Made by a program: the position numbers and the translations under genes
In this document: one piece after another, positions 28,249-36,295 of the stretch
How the letters are laid out: each line of letters opens with the position of its first letter
How positions within the stretch are numbered: position 1 is the first letter of the stretch
Source: Sphingobacteriia bacterium
Lineage (GTDB): Bacteria > Bacteroidota > Bacteroidia > Chitinophagales > Chitinophagaceae
NCBI GenBank assembly: GCA_947452295.1
Contig: CANGCK010000001.1
Span: 1-64,000 of the forward strand
DNA length: 64,000 bases
Direction of reading: 5' to 3'
Notes under the pieces: generated by a model
Seen by the model: the letters and a program-made list of their open reading frames with translations, nothing else
What the model was told of the DNA's origin: nothing
Databases searched by the model: none

Positions 28249-29253
28249 CTACTTTCTTTCCCCTGTTTGAAAATAATGATTTTCTTTAGTCAAATCTACT
28301 TCAGGATTACATTTCATTAAATCAACCGTAATTTGAGCATATTTTGCTAAAAATGCTTGGTGAATAGCGGTTTCGGCATTAAAAGGTTTATGCTGATAGG
28401 CTAAATTAATTTCTTGAATTTGTTGCATCAATACCTGAGTATTAGGATGGATACATGCTGTAGAAAATTTTTCCCAAACATACTGAGTTGCATGATAATT
28501 AGGATGAACTAAGTCTTCTGCATAAAATCGGTAATCGCGCAAATCATCAATCACCAATTCATAGGCCGGGAAATAATATAATTGATTGAATTGATGAACC
28601 ACCTCATGCACTGCTTGTATTAATACCGCTTTACTTCTGTTATTTTCAACAACACCTTCGCGTAAGTGCCGAACAGGGCTAATGGTAAAAATAACTTTTA
28701 TAGACGGATTGAAATGAAATAACTGAGTTAGCATTTGCTGAAGAATGCTGCTGGTTTCATGGGCAGTTAATAATCGTTTATTGAACCAATTTGCGGGTGC
28801 TTTATGATTATTGGCGGCTACAACATCTTTGGATGGATTAGTGGCTAAGTTAGTAAGCTCGTAAACCCAAGCAGAACCTAGTGTTATAAATAAATAATCG
28901 GCTTGTTGTAAGAAATGATGCGCCGCATTAGTAGACGCATTTATTTTATCAATTGCAGCTAAAGGAGTTAGTCCAGAAAATTTGCTATGATGCTTCCAAC
29001 TATGCCATGTTTCATTCAAACAAAACAATTGGTTTTCACTCATCAAAAGATGATGAATATAGCTATTGATAGAATCTGTTACACTTACAGGATTAAAAAG
29101 TATACCATTTGGATTTTCTAATAGGGTGAATTTATTGGTTGTTAATAATTGTCCGATATTCTCGGTAAAGCAAGAGCCCATCATCATTATCTTATGTTGA
29201 TGGGTAATTGGAGATGTTATTTTTTTAACATCAAATTCATAATGAAATTTCAT
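28249..29253 (-). CDS. GSCFA-domain protein
   Basis: A 334-residue protein named for its N-terminal motif, here MMGSCFTENIG at about residues 25-35. The later segments FTISPVRHLREG and DLVHPNYHATQYVWEKF supply the remaining SGNH-hydrolase-like blocks, including a C-terminal D-x-x-H (DLVH). The fold therefore suggests an esterase or acyl-transfer enzyme; no activity is established for this family that I can name. No signal peptide seen. Head-to-tail with rlmB upstream. Confidence 0.83.
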   Translation of the reverse strand: MKFHYEFDVKKITSPITHQHKIMMMGSCFTENIGQLLTTNKFTLLENPNGILFNPVSVTDSINSYIHHLLMSENQLFCLNETWHSWKHHSKFSGLTPLAAIDKINASTNAAHHFLQQADYLFITLGSAWVYELTNLATNPSKDVVAANNHKAPANWFNKRLLTAHETSSILQQMLTQLFHFNPSIKVIFTISPVRHLREGVVENNRSKAVLIQAVHEVVHQFNQLYYFPAYELVIDDLRDYRFYAEDLVHPNYHATQYVWEKFSTACIHPNTQVLMQQIQEINLAYQHKPFNAETAIHQAFLAKYAQITVDLMKCNPEVDLTKENHYFQTGERK

Positions 29254-29284
29254 GCGAGTATATCTATTTTTATTTGGGGGGCTT

Positions 29285-30025
29285 TTACATCCGTTGTTTC
29301 ATTGCTTCATATAATATCATACCAGTTGCAACGGAAACATTTAAAGAATCGAATTTTGCAGCCATTGGTATTTTAAAAAATGCATCAGCCGATTTGGCTA
29401 AATAGGGTTGAACGCCTCTACCCTCATCACCCATTATCACGCAACATGGGTTGATGAATGCTAGATCAAATACATTTTTTTCAGCACGCATTTCACTAGT
29501 ATAAACTGCAATCCCATTTAAATGGAGCGTATCAACAGCTTTTAGCAAACTATTTACTCTGCAAATATGAATTTTTTCGAGCGCACCGGCACTACTTTTC
29601 ATTGCTTCTTCATTAAGCGCCCCTACCCCTTTGTCGGGTATAATAATTGCTTGAGCGCCACAGCAAACAGCAGTTCGGGCAATTGCACCAATGTTTCTAA
29701 CGTCTGTTACCCCATCGAGCATAACAAATAAAGGTGCAATACCCGATGAAACAACATGATCAATTACTTGTTGCAAATCGAGGTATTGAACCAATGCAAC
29801 AATTGCTATTACCCCCTGATGATTTGCCTTTGTTAGTCCATTCAATTTTTCAATTGGCACTAATTGGATTGGGATATTATGTTCACGGGAAAGAGATCGA
29901 ATAGATTGAATAACTTCACCGTTCGCATTTTTCTGGAGAAGGATTTTATCAATTGCTTTTCCGGATTGAAGGGCTTCAACTAAAGGTTGCCTGCCAATAA
30001 TTAACGAACTTTGTTTTAGTGCCAT
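29285..30025 (-). CDS. rlmB: TrmH-family rRNA 2'-O-methyltransferase (RlmB-like)
   Basis: SPOUT-class methyltransferase of 246 residues. The N-terminal substrate-binding domain begins IIGRQPLVEALQSGK, and the C-terminal SPOUT knot contains DGVTDVRNIGAIARTA, IMGDEGRGV and SLNVSVATGMILYEA. RlmB methylates the ribose of G2251 of 23S rRNA. I start at the ATG at 30025; the frame reaches only a TTG two codons upstream. The Nudix gene lies 11 bases upstream on the same strand. Confidence 0.9.
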   Translation of the reverse strand: MALKQSSLIIGRQPLVEALQSGKAIDKILLQKNANGEVIQSIRSLSREHNIPIQLVPIEKLNGLTKANHQGVIAIVALVQYLDLQQVIDHVVSSGIAPLFVMLDGVTDVRNIGAIARTAVCCGAQAIIIPDKGVGALNEEAMKSSAGALEKIHICRVNSLLKAVDTLHLNGIAVYTSEMRAEKNVFDLAFINPCCVIMGDEGRGVQPYLAKSADAFFKIPMAAKFDSLNVSVATGMILYEAMKQRM

Positions 30026-30036
30026 GTGCAAATGTA

Positions 30037-30591
30037 TTACAACAATTTTCCTTGAGCCAACAAAACTTGAATTTTAAAGATGGCAGCTACACTCATTGAA
30101 TCAGAAATTTCTCCGTTTTCAACCATTTTCACTGCTTCAAAAAATGGCACTTTTTTAATGGTAAGCTTTTCAGTATCCTCAGGCTCGGCTACACTTTGAG
30201 TAAGCGTTCTGGCCAAATATACAATTGCTTTTTCATCACTAACCGAATTAGATAAATGCATTGCAAATAAATAATCCCACTGTGCTGCCAATAATCCGGT
30301 TTCCTCTAATAATTCTCTTTTTCCGCTAAGTAATGGGTCTGTTCCAAGCGGACAGCCTCCTTCGGGAATTTCCCAGCTATAAGCGTTTAGTGGAAACCTG
30401 AACTGACCAACCAAATAAGTATTCAATTGATCATCTAACACCATTATACCAATTGCAGTATTTTTAAAATGTACTTTGCCATAAATCCCATCACCCCCAT
30501 TTGGATTTACCACTTGGTATTCAGTTAAATTTATCCAAGGATTATCATATATGTTTTTTTCTGATTTGATTTTCCAAGGGTTTGATTCCAT
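30037..30591 (-). CDS. Nudix hydrolase (ADP-ribose pyrophosphatase-like)
   Basis: A 184-residue Nudix protein resembling ADP-sugar pyrophosphatases of the NudF/GDP-mannose type. The Nudix helix ends KRELLEETGL, so the catalytic REUxEE core is complete. The first Glu of the Gx5Ex7REUxEE pattern is replaced by Thr (GGCPLGTDP). That residue is usually not the core metal ligand, so activity is likely retained. Substrate unproven. Confidence 0.85.
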   Translation of the reverse strand: MESNPWKIKSEKNIYDNPWINLTEYQVVNPNGGDGIYGKVHFKNTAIGIMVLDDQLNTYLVGQFRFPLNAYSWEIPEGGCPLGTDPLLSGKRELLEETGLLAAQWDYLFAMHLSNSVSDEKAIVYLARTLTQSVAEPEDTEKLTIKKVPFFEAVKMVENGEISDSMSVAAIFKIQVLLAQGKLL

Positions 30592-30764
30592 TACTAAATT
30601 TTTTCTTATTGGAGAAGGGGAGTAAAATTAGTAATATATAAATACATATCCAACAAATGACTAATTTAAAATAACCTTCAAAATCATTGCCTAGATGCAT
30701 CGATAGCTGTGGAATTTAATGTATCCATCCATTGAAACAACTGCAATAATTAATGATATGCTTA

Positions 30765-30807
30765 AACAAAAACAACCTCTATCAGGTGAGTAGAGGTTGT
30801 TTTTGTT
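30765..30807 (-). terminator. Rho-independent terminator after metK
   Basis: A long stem: AACAAAAACAACCTCTA (30765-30781) pairs with its complement at 30791-30807 around a 9-base loop. Read on the minus strand it begins about 16 bases after the metK stop and ends in a run of T. The remaining 30592-30764 stretch upstream of the Nudix gene shows nothing else recognisable. Confidence 0.9.
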
Positions 30808-30822
30808 GATATTATTGTTTGA

Positions 30823-32073
30823 TTAAATACCAAAGGCTTTCTTCACCTTCGACACATAATCTAATTTTTCCCAAGTAAATAATTCAACTTTTACTTTTTT
30901 CTCCTTACCATCTGGAGATTTAAACGTTTTGGTTACCACTTCACTTTTACGACCCATATGACCATAAGCAGCAGTTTCGCTATAAATAGGATTGCGAAGT
31001 TTTAAACGTTGCTCAATAAAGTAAGGGCGCATATCAAATATTTGCTCTACTAATTTAGCAATTTGGCCATCCGTTTTTTTCACTTTAGCAGTTCCATAAG
31101 TATTTACGTTAATAGAAGTGGGTTTAGCCACGCCAATTGCATAGGAAACCTGTACTAAAATTTCGTCGGCAACACCTGCAGCAACTAGGTTTTTAGCAAT
31201 ATGTCTTGTTGCATAAGCAGCAGAACGATCTACTTTACTAGGATCTTTACCACTAAATGCACCACCACCATGTGCACCTTTACCACCATAAGTATCTACA
31301 ATGATTTTACGACCAGTTAGGCCAGTATCACCATGTGGACCACCAATAACAAATTTACCAGTAGGATTGATATGGTATTTAATATTATTGTTGAATAATT
31401 TTGCGTATTTTTTGTATTTTGATTTGACACGAGGAATCAAAATATTAATAATATCTTCTTTTATCTTAGCCAACATTTTTGCTTCTGAATCAAAATCATC
31501 ATGCTGGGTAGAAACAACAATTGCATCGATTCTTACTGGACGGTTTTTATCATCATATTCTAATGTAACTTGGCTCTTTGCATCTGGTCGAAGGTATTTA
31601 ATTGCCTTATTTTCTCTTCTTAAAGCAGCAAGTTCAATTAAAATTTTATGTGCTAGATCTAAAGCCAATGGCATATAATCATCGGTTTCATTGTTAGCAT
31701 AGCCAAACATCATACCTTGATCTCCTGCACCTTGGTCTTCTTTATTCTTACGATCTACACCTTGGTTAATATCGGCACTTTGCTCATGAATTGCAGATAA
31801 AATTCCGCAACTATTTGCTTCAAACATATATTCACTCTTAGTGTAACCAATTTTTCGTATTACACCACGTGCAATTTCTTGTACATCTAAATAAGCTTTT
31901 GACTTTACTTCCCCAGCTAATACAACCTGACCAGTGGTTACTAAAGTTTCACAAGCCACTTTTGATTTAGCATCGAAGGCTAAAAAATTATCGATTAATG
32001 CATCAGAAATCTGATCGGCAACTTTATCCGGATGCCCTTCAGATACACTTTCAGAAGTAAATAAATAAGACAT
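30823..32073 (-). CDS. metK: S-adenosylmethionine synthetase
   Basis: Makes S-adenosylmethionine from methionine and ATP. At 416 residues it shows the whole family pattern: the ATP-binding [13 protein letters not shown] near residue 15, [12 protein letters not shown], the phosphate loop [19 protein letters not shown] and [18 protein letters not shown] box lies 32 bases upstream of the start and a strong hairpin follows the stop, so it is probably a single-gene transcript. No SAM riboswitch is seen in the short leader. Confidence 0.97.
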   Translation of the reverse strand: MSYLFTSESVSEGHPDKVADQISDALIDNFLAFDAKSKVACETLVTTGQVVLAGEVKSKAYLDVQEIARGVIRKIGYTKSEYMFEANSCGILSAIHEQSADINQGVDRKNKEDQGAGDQGMMFGYANNETDDYMPLALDLAHKILIELAALRRENKAIKYLRPDAKSQVTLEYDDKNRPVRIDAIVVSTQHDDFDSEAKMLAKIKEDIINILIPRVKSKYKKYAKLFNNNIKYHINPTGKFVIGGPHGDTGLTGRKIIVDTYGGKGAHGGGAFSGKDPSKVDRSAAYATRHIAKNLVAAGVADEILVQVSYAIGVAKPTSINVNTYGTAKVKKTDGQIAKLVEQIFDMRPYFIEQRLKLRNPIYSETAAYGHMGRKSEVVTKTFKSPDGKEKKVKVELFTWEKLDYVSKVKKAFGI

Positions 32074-32104
32074 TTGTTATAGTTTATAGATTTTTTAAAA
32101 AAAG

Positions 32105-32112
32105 CAAAGGTA
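32105..32112 (-). promoter_or_regulatory. Probable promoter -7 element of metK
   Basis: On the minus strand this reads TACCTTTG, matching the Bacteroidota TAnnTTTG -7 element. It lies inside the gap between the DUF4270 stop and the metK start. No TTG is found at the proper upstream distance, so the assignment rests on the -7 box alone. Confidence 0.5.
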
Positions 32113-32124
32113 GTATTTCTCTTA

Positions 32125-33612
32125 TTAAATTTTTGAATAAACAATACGCAATCGCATCCTGAATCTGGAATGCGTACCACCACCCAAACGAATGCGTCCG
32201 TCTGCTACGTTATTTCCTATTGATGGAGTTAAATAATAGGTTTGAGCAGCTGTAAGATTTGGATAAGGTGCTATATAGCTAATAGAGTCGTTTGCAGGTG
32301 CAGATAAACGCAGCACAAAAGAAGAATCTTTTCTGGAAACGATTCCCTGAACATACCTGGTTAAGTTGAAATTGTATGTAGCAATTTGATCATATCCAGG
32401 AACAGATTTATAGGACAAATACCCGCCAAATGTAGCTGTATTGGGCAATCCACTTGTTCCGTACACAAAATCATTGGGTATATTTCTTTTCATTGATTTA
32501 GAGAAATCCCAAGCACTCAACAATAATACGCCAGGAGGCGACATAAGTTTATCGATGGTATTTAGGTTAGCATCATCAGGTACTTGTTCTGCAATTAGTT
32601 CGGCACGATGAATAATCCTATTACTCAGGTTTTGTAATGCCGGAACTTTTATTCTGGCATAAGTACCAGGTGAAGTTTGAACATAAACAATTGAATCTGG
32701 CTTAGAGGTAGTAGTTAATCTATTGGCTACCTCGCTTCCAGCTCTGTTTCTGGTAATATAGTTGATATCTCCCGAAGCATAAGTATTCAATCGAAAATAA
32801 CTAACTAATGTATCACGCGTTAATGATCCGGTTGATTTTGTATTGTAATAAAGTCCCAATTTGGAATTGGTATCGGTTAAGTTGATGTACAACAATGCAT
32901 TGGCTGCATTACCCACCTCCGGTTTAATTGAAAATCCGCCAAAATTAGCACGGAAAGTTGTATCACTGTGATAAGCGTTTGTAGAATCATAAGAGAGAAT
33001 CAATCTCTTAGCAAAAGCGTCTTTCAAACGAATTCTAATTTGATAATTTGCACTTTCAAATCTATTGTAAACAGAATCACCTAGTCTTCTGATATCAACT
33101 ACTTTAGTATCGGCTAAGTTTCCAACTGTAGAAATTGGATATAGTTGAGGAAAATTAGCAGGATATACTTTATATGGATCCAATGGTGTATTAGTGCTTA
33201 TTTCCTGTACATTCAAGCGAAGGGATTGCATTGAATCTCCATAGAAACTTTTACAACTTAAAATTAAAACGGCAGAATCCACACTTGTACTGTCCTTTGT
33301 GCCTGAAAAAGCAAAAGGAAAAAAAGTAGGCAACAGCTCAAAATTAAGGCTTGCAGCAGTAGTTCCAAATATAGGATCATTAGATAGAATACCCAAAACA
33401 TGGGCATCTGTCTTATAAATTCTTGTAGTATCACTCTCTTCGAAACTATCTGTAATCAATTCGAGGGTAGTATCAAAAGTATTCACTCCATCAATAGTAG
33501 GAATGAGTTCTCCTCCCAATTCGGTAGAAGATATTCTGGTACAAGCCACAATAGAGAATAAAAATATTCCCGAAATAAAAGCAATGGTGCGCAGTGTAGA
33601 AGTTAAATGCAT
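32125..33612 (-). CDS. DUF4270 lipoprotein
   Basis: Exported protein of 495 residues. The signal sequence ends with a lipobox (FLFSIVAC, Cys near residue 25), so it should be lipid-anchored. The mature start (SSTELGGELIPTIDGVNTFDTT) and the general beta-rich composition match DUF4270, a Bacteroidota family of unknown function. I use ATG 33612; the frame extends to a TTG at 33636 that would overlap the neighbouring gene. It follows the GlgA-like gene after 10 bases; this pairing is a recurrent one in the phylum by my recollection. Confidence 0.85.
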   Translation of the reverse strand: MHLTSTLRTIAFISGIFLFSIVACTRISSTELGGELIPTIDGVNTFDTTLELITDSFEESDTTRIYKTDAHVLGILSNDPIFGTTAASLNFELLPTFFPFAFSGTKDSTSVDSAVLILSCKSFYGDSMQSLRLNVQEISTNTPLDPYKVYPANFPQLYPISTVGNLADTKVVDIRRLGDSVYNRFESANYQIRIRLKDAFAKRLILSYDSTNAYHSDTTFRANFGGFSIKPEVGNAANALLYINLTDTNSKLGLYYNTKSTGSLTRDTLVSYFRLNTYASGDINYITRNRAGSEVANRLTTTSKPDSIVYVQTSPGTYARIKVPALQNLSNRIIHRAELIAEQVPDDANLNTIDKLMSPPGVLLLSAWDFSKSMKRNIPNDFVYGTSGLPNTATFGGYLSYKSVPGYDQIATYNFNLTRYVQGIVSRKDSSFVLRLSAPANDSISYIAPYPNLTAAQTYYLTPSIGNNVADGRIRLGGGTHSRFRMRLRIVYSKI

Positions 33613-33622
33613 GTTCTGGTAA

Positions 33623-34441
33623 TTACTTGCCTGCAAGATCGTTGTACAATTCTAAATACTCTGTTAAATCGGAGTCCCAACCTTTAAAAGGTACTATTTT
33701 TTTCCCTTTTACCTTTGCAAACTCAGCTAACAATTTGTTATCTATTTTATCGGAACCGAAAGATACGGCATCAGCATAATGAGCCCCACCCCTGAACAAA
33801 GCAGTATTGTCGGCATCTTTAAATGGTGCTAAATCTTTTTCAGTAATATTGGCATTAATCGTTGCAATATTCAAAAAATTATCGCCTAATTTTTCGGTAA
33901 ACGTATTTTCCCCAATGGTAAAAATAACTTTACTATTACTAAACACCGGTTCTTTTTTATATGCCGTTTTTATATATGCTGGTATTAAACCACTCATCCA
34001 GCCGCTACAATGTATTAAATCTGGAGGCCATCCGAATTTTTTAACTGTTTCTAAAGCCCCTTTACAAAAGAAAACGGTGCGTAAGTCATTGTCGGCAAAC
34101 CAATTTTCATTTTCATCATGAAATGTATGTTTGCGCTTAAAAAAATCCTCATTTTCTAAAAAATATACCTGTAAACGTGCATTAGGGAGTGAAGCAACCT
34201 TAATTTGCAGGGGATAATCATCGCTATCAACAGTTACATTGATGCCAGACAAACGAACCACTTCGTGTAAACGATGTCTACGTTCATTAATCACGCCAAA
34301 TCGAGGCATAATACACCTCACTTCTAACCCACTATCATTACTTTTGATGGCCAGTTTGTTGATGATTTCCGCAAACTCAGTTAACTCCAAATATGGAGAC
34401 ATCTCTGTGGCAATGAATAAAATCCTTTTCTTTGTTGACAT
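33623..34441 (-). CDS. Half-length glycogen/starch synthase-like protein (GT5 N-terminal domain only)
   Basis: The 272-residue protein matches only the N-terminal acceptor-side Rossmann domain of GT5 glycogen synthases (KKRILFIATEMSPYLELTEFAE, RCIMPRFGVINERRHRLHEV, DLIHCSGWMSGLIPAYI). The canonical KxGGL-type ADP-glucose loop near the N-terminus is altered to LTEFAEIINKLA, and the whole C-terminal nucleotide-sugar domain is missing. The reading frame is intact and ends cleanly before DUF4270, so this is a short family rather than a recent truncation. Enzymatic synthesis of glycogen is unlikely; role unknown. Confidence 0.8.
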   Translation of the reverse strand: MSTKKRILFIATEMSPYLELTEFAEIINKLAIKSNDSGLEVRCIMPRFGVINERRHRLHEVVRLSGINVTVDSDDYPLQIKVASLPNARLQVYFLENEDFFKRKHTFHDENENWFADNDLRTVFFCKGALETVKKFGWPPDLIHCSGWMSGLIPAYIKTAYKKEPVFSNSKVIFTIGENTFTEKLGDNFLNIATINANITEKDLAPFKDADNTALFRGGAHYADAVSFGSDKIDNKLLAEFAKVKGKKIVPFKGWDSDLTEYLELYNDLAGK

Positions 34442-34565
34442 TAAATGTGCTTTTTTATCGAACCTTGCCCTAAATAAGAGTGCAAAGTTACTAATAATAA
34501 GGCAAAAAGCAAGAAATACCCAACTTCACATTAATAATCAATTAGTTAGATCCATATTTTATGTA

Positions 34566-34596
34566 TTGGAATAGAGGAAAAGAACAAGTAGCTTTG
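34566..34596 (+). promoter_or_regulatory. Candidate promoter upstream of the flippase-like gene
   Basis: TTG at 34566-34568, 20 bases, then TAGCTTTG at 34589-34596 fits the Bacteroidota promoter pattern. It lies in the 301-base divergent gap 34442-34742. It would leave a leader of about 140 bases before the ATG at 34743. I see no riboswitch or strong hairpin in the rest of that gap. Confidence 0.45.
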
Positions 34597-34742
34597 CAAA
34601 GATGATTGATTAGGAGGTAATTTATAGGGTATTGTACGTCGACAATTTGTCAAATGAATGCATTTTGTAATTATACAATGAATACTTGCCGACAATCATT
34701 TTAGTTAGCTTCAATTTGGTTGAAATCAATTAATATTATCAA

Positions 34743-35771
34743 ATGAAAATTAAGTGGACATCTGTACTACAATATTTATTTTTTTTAGGAATTGGTATTT
34801 TTTTAGTTTGGTGGAGTTTACAACAAATACCTGCCGAAAAATGGATTGAATTTAAACGATCACTAAGTACAGCTAACTATTGGTTGATGATCCCTGTTTT
34901 TATCATATTGTCATTAAGTCATATATTAAGAGCCATACGATGGAAAATATTAATGAAACCCATGGGATTTACACCTAAACTCCCGAACATTTTTTTTTCT
35001 GTAATGATAGGGTATTTGGCCAACTTAGCTGTTCCCAGGTTAGGAGAAGTGCTAAAATGTACATTATTAGCAAAATACGAGAAAGTGCCTGCCGACAAAT
35101 TAATCGGAACCATTTTAATAGAGCGGGCTTTTGATGTCATTTGCCTTGCTTTGGTGTTTTTAATTGCCTTTATTTGTCAGTATGAAATTATAGGTGATTA
35201 TGCCCATCAATTACTGAATGAGGTTTTAGTTAATAAAAAATGGGATTTTACATCAACCAAATTTTATATTTTCCTTATGACTATCATTATAGGGATTGTT
35301 TTAATTCGGTTTTTGTTCAATAAATTAAATCATTTGAGCGTTGTAACAGCCATTAAAAAGATTTTAAGAGGGATTTGGGAAGGATTAAAAAGCATCCAAC
35401 AATTACAACAAAAAGGATTGTTTATTTTATTAAGCCTATCTATTTGGGTTTTATATATTGCGGGCACATGGGTTGGATTATTGGCAACGAGTGGCACCGA
35501 ACAGTTGGGATTGCCGGCTGCACTATCGGCCTTAGCATTTGCCAGTATTGGAATGATTGTAACACCAGGAGGCATTGGCGCCTACGCATTTTTTTTAGCT
35601 AAAGTATTAGAAAAGAACGGAATACCATTTGAATTGGGCTTTGCCAATGGCACTCTTCAATGGTTTGCACAATTTATCATCGTATTAATCGTAGGATTTA
35701 TATCACTTAGTTTATTGCCTTGGTACAACAAAAAAAATAAGAATGAAAGCAGTAGCAGCCATATCGGATAA
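34743..35771 (+). CDS. Lysylphosphatidylglycerol synthase TM-domain family membrane protein (flippase-like)
   Basis: Polytopic membrane protein of 342 residues with about eight helices. The segments LRAIRWKILMKPMG, NLAVPRLGEVLKCTLLAKYEKVP and GGIGAYAFFLAKVLE are typical of the UPF0104/LPG_synthase_TM family. In MprF the equivalent domain flips lysylated lipid; here no synthase domain is fused, so a lipid-handling role is only inferred. The C-terminus overlaps the start of the next gene by 29 bases. Confidence 0.85.
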   Translation: MKIKWTSVLQYLFFLGIGIFLVWWSLQQIPAEKWIEFKRSLSTANYWLMIPVFIILSLSHILRAIRWKILMKPMGFTPKLPNIFFSVMIGYLANLAVPRLGEVLKCTLLAKYEKVPADKLIGTILIERAFDVICLALVFLIAFICQYEIIGDYAHQLLNEVLVNKKWDFTSTKFYIFLMTIIIGIVLIRFLFNKLNHLSVVTAIKKILRGIWEGLKSIQQLQQKGLFILLSLSIWVLYIAGTWVGLLATSGTEQLGLPAALSALAFASIGMIVTPGGIGAYAFFLAKVLEKNGIPFELGFANGTLQWFAQFIIVLIVGFISLSLLPWYNKKNKNESSSSHIG

Positions 35772-36240
35772 AATTTTCTCGTTAACCGACTTACAAAAAA
35801 AAGTAGCTGCCTGGAGAGTCATTGGCAAAACAATTGCATTTTCCAATGGTTGCTTCGACATATTACATGAAGGACATATTTTTTCGTTAAATGAAGCTGC
35901 AAAAGAAGCCGATATTTTAATTATTGGGGTGAATAGTGATGCGAGTGTAAAACAATTAAAGGGACCTGAGAGACCGATTAACAATGAGTTAAGCCGCTCT
36001 ATGCTTTTAAGTAATTTGGTAGCAGTAGATGCAGTTATTATATTCAATGAAAATACTCCGCTTAACCTCATCAAAACCTTAATGCCTGATGTTATTGTAA
36101 AAGGGGGTGATTATACAATTGATCAAATTGTGGGATCAAAAGAAGTTTTAGCAAATGGTGGTCGAGTAGTAATTAACCCTATAGTAGAAGGCTTCTCAAC
36201 TACAGGCATTATTCAACAAATCAAATCATCTTACTCATAA
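35743..36240 (+). CDS. rfaE2: D-glycero-beta-D-manno-heptose 1-phosphate adenylyltransferase
   Basis: Nucleotidyltransferase of 165 residues equal to the C-terminal half of HldE. The cytidylyltransferase-fold motif SNGCFDILHEGH contains the HxGH (residues 42-45), and VKGGDYT and GFSTTGII are conserved late motifs. It activates heptose for lipopolysaccharide core. The kinase half (RfaE1) is not encoded here, so it must be elsewhere or the product is used differently. It overlaps the upstream gene by 29 bases, implying shared transcription. Confidence 0.92.
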   Translation: MKAVAAISDKIFSLTDLQKKVAAWRVIGKTIAFSNGCFDILHEGHIFSLNEAAKEADILIIGVNSDASVKQLKGPERPINNELSRSMLLSNLVAVDAVIIFNENTPLNLIKTLMPDVIVKGGDYTIDQIVGSKEVLANGGRVVINPIVEGFSTTGIIQQIKSSYS

Positions 36241-36295
36241 TTAATTGATAAATTCTTAACATTAGCGCATCAATGCGAATGTGTAAATTTGAATT

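Noticed and set aside
32074..32124. SAM riboswitch upstream of metK
   Set aside because: The gap is only about 50 bases and contains a TACCTTTG promoter box, leaving no room for an aptamer.
33623..34441. Frameshifted or degraded glgA pseudogene
   Set aside because: The frame is clean, ends at a proper stop next to DUF4270, and the residue pattern looks constrained; a short family is more likely.
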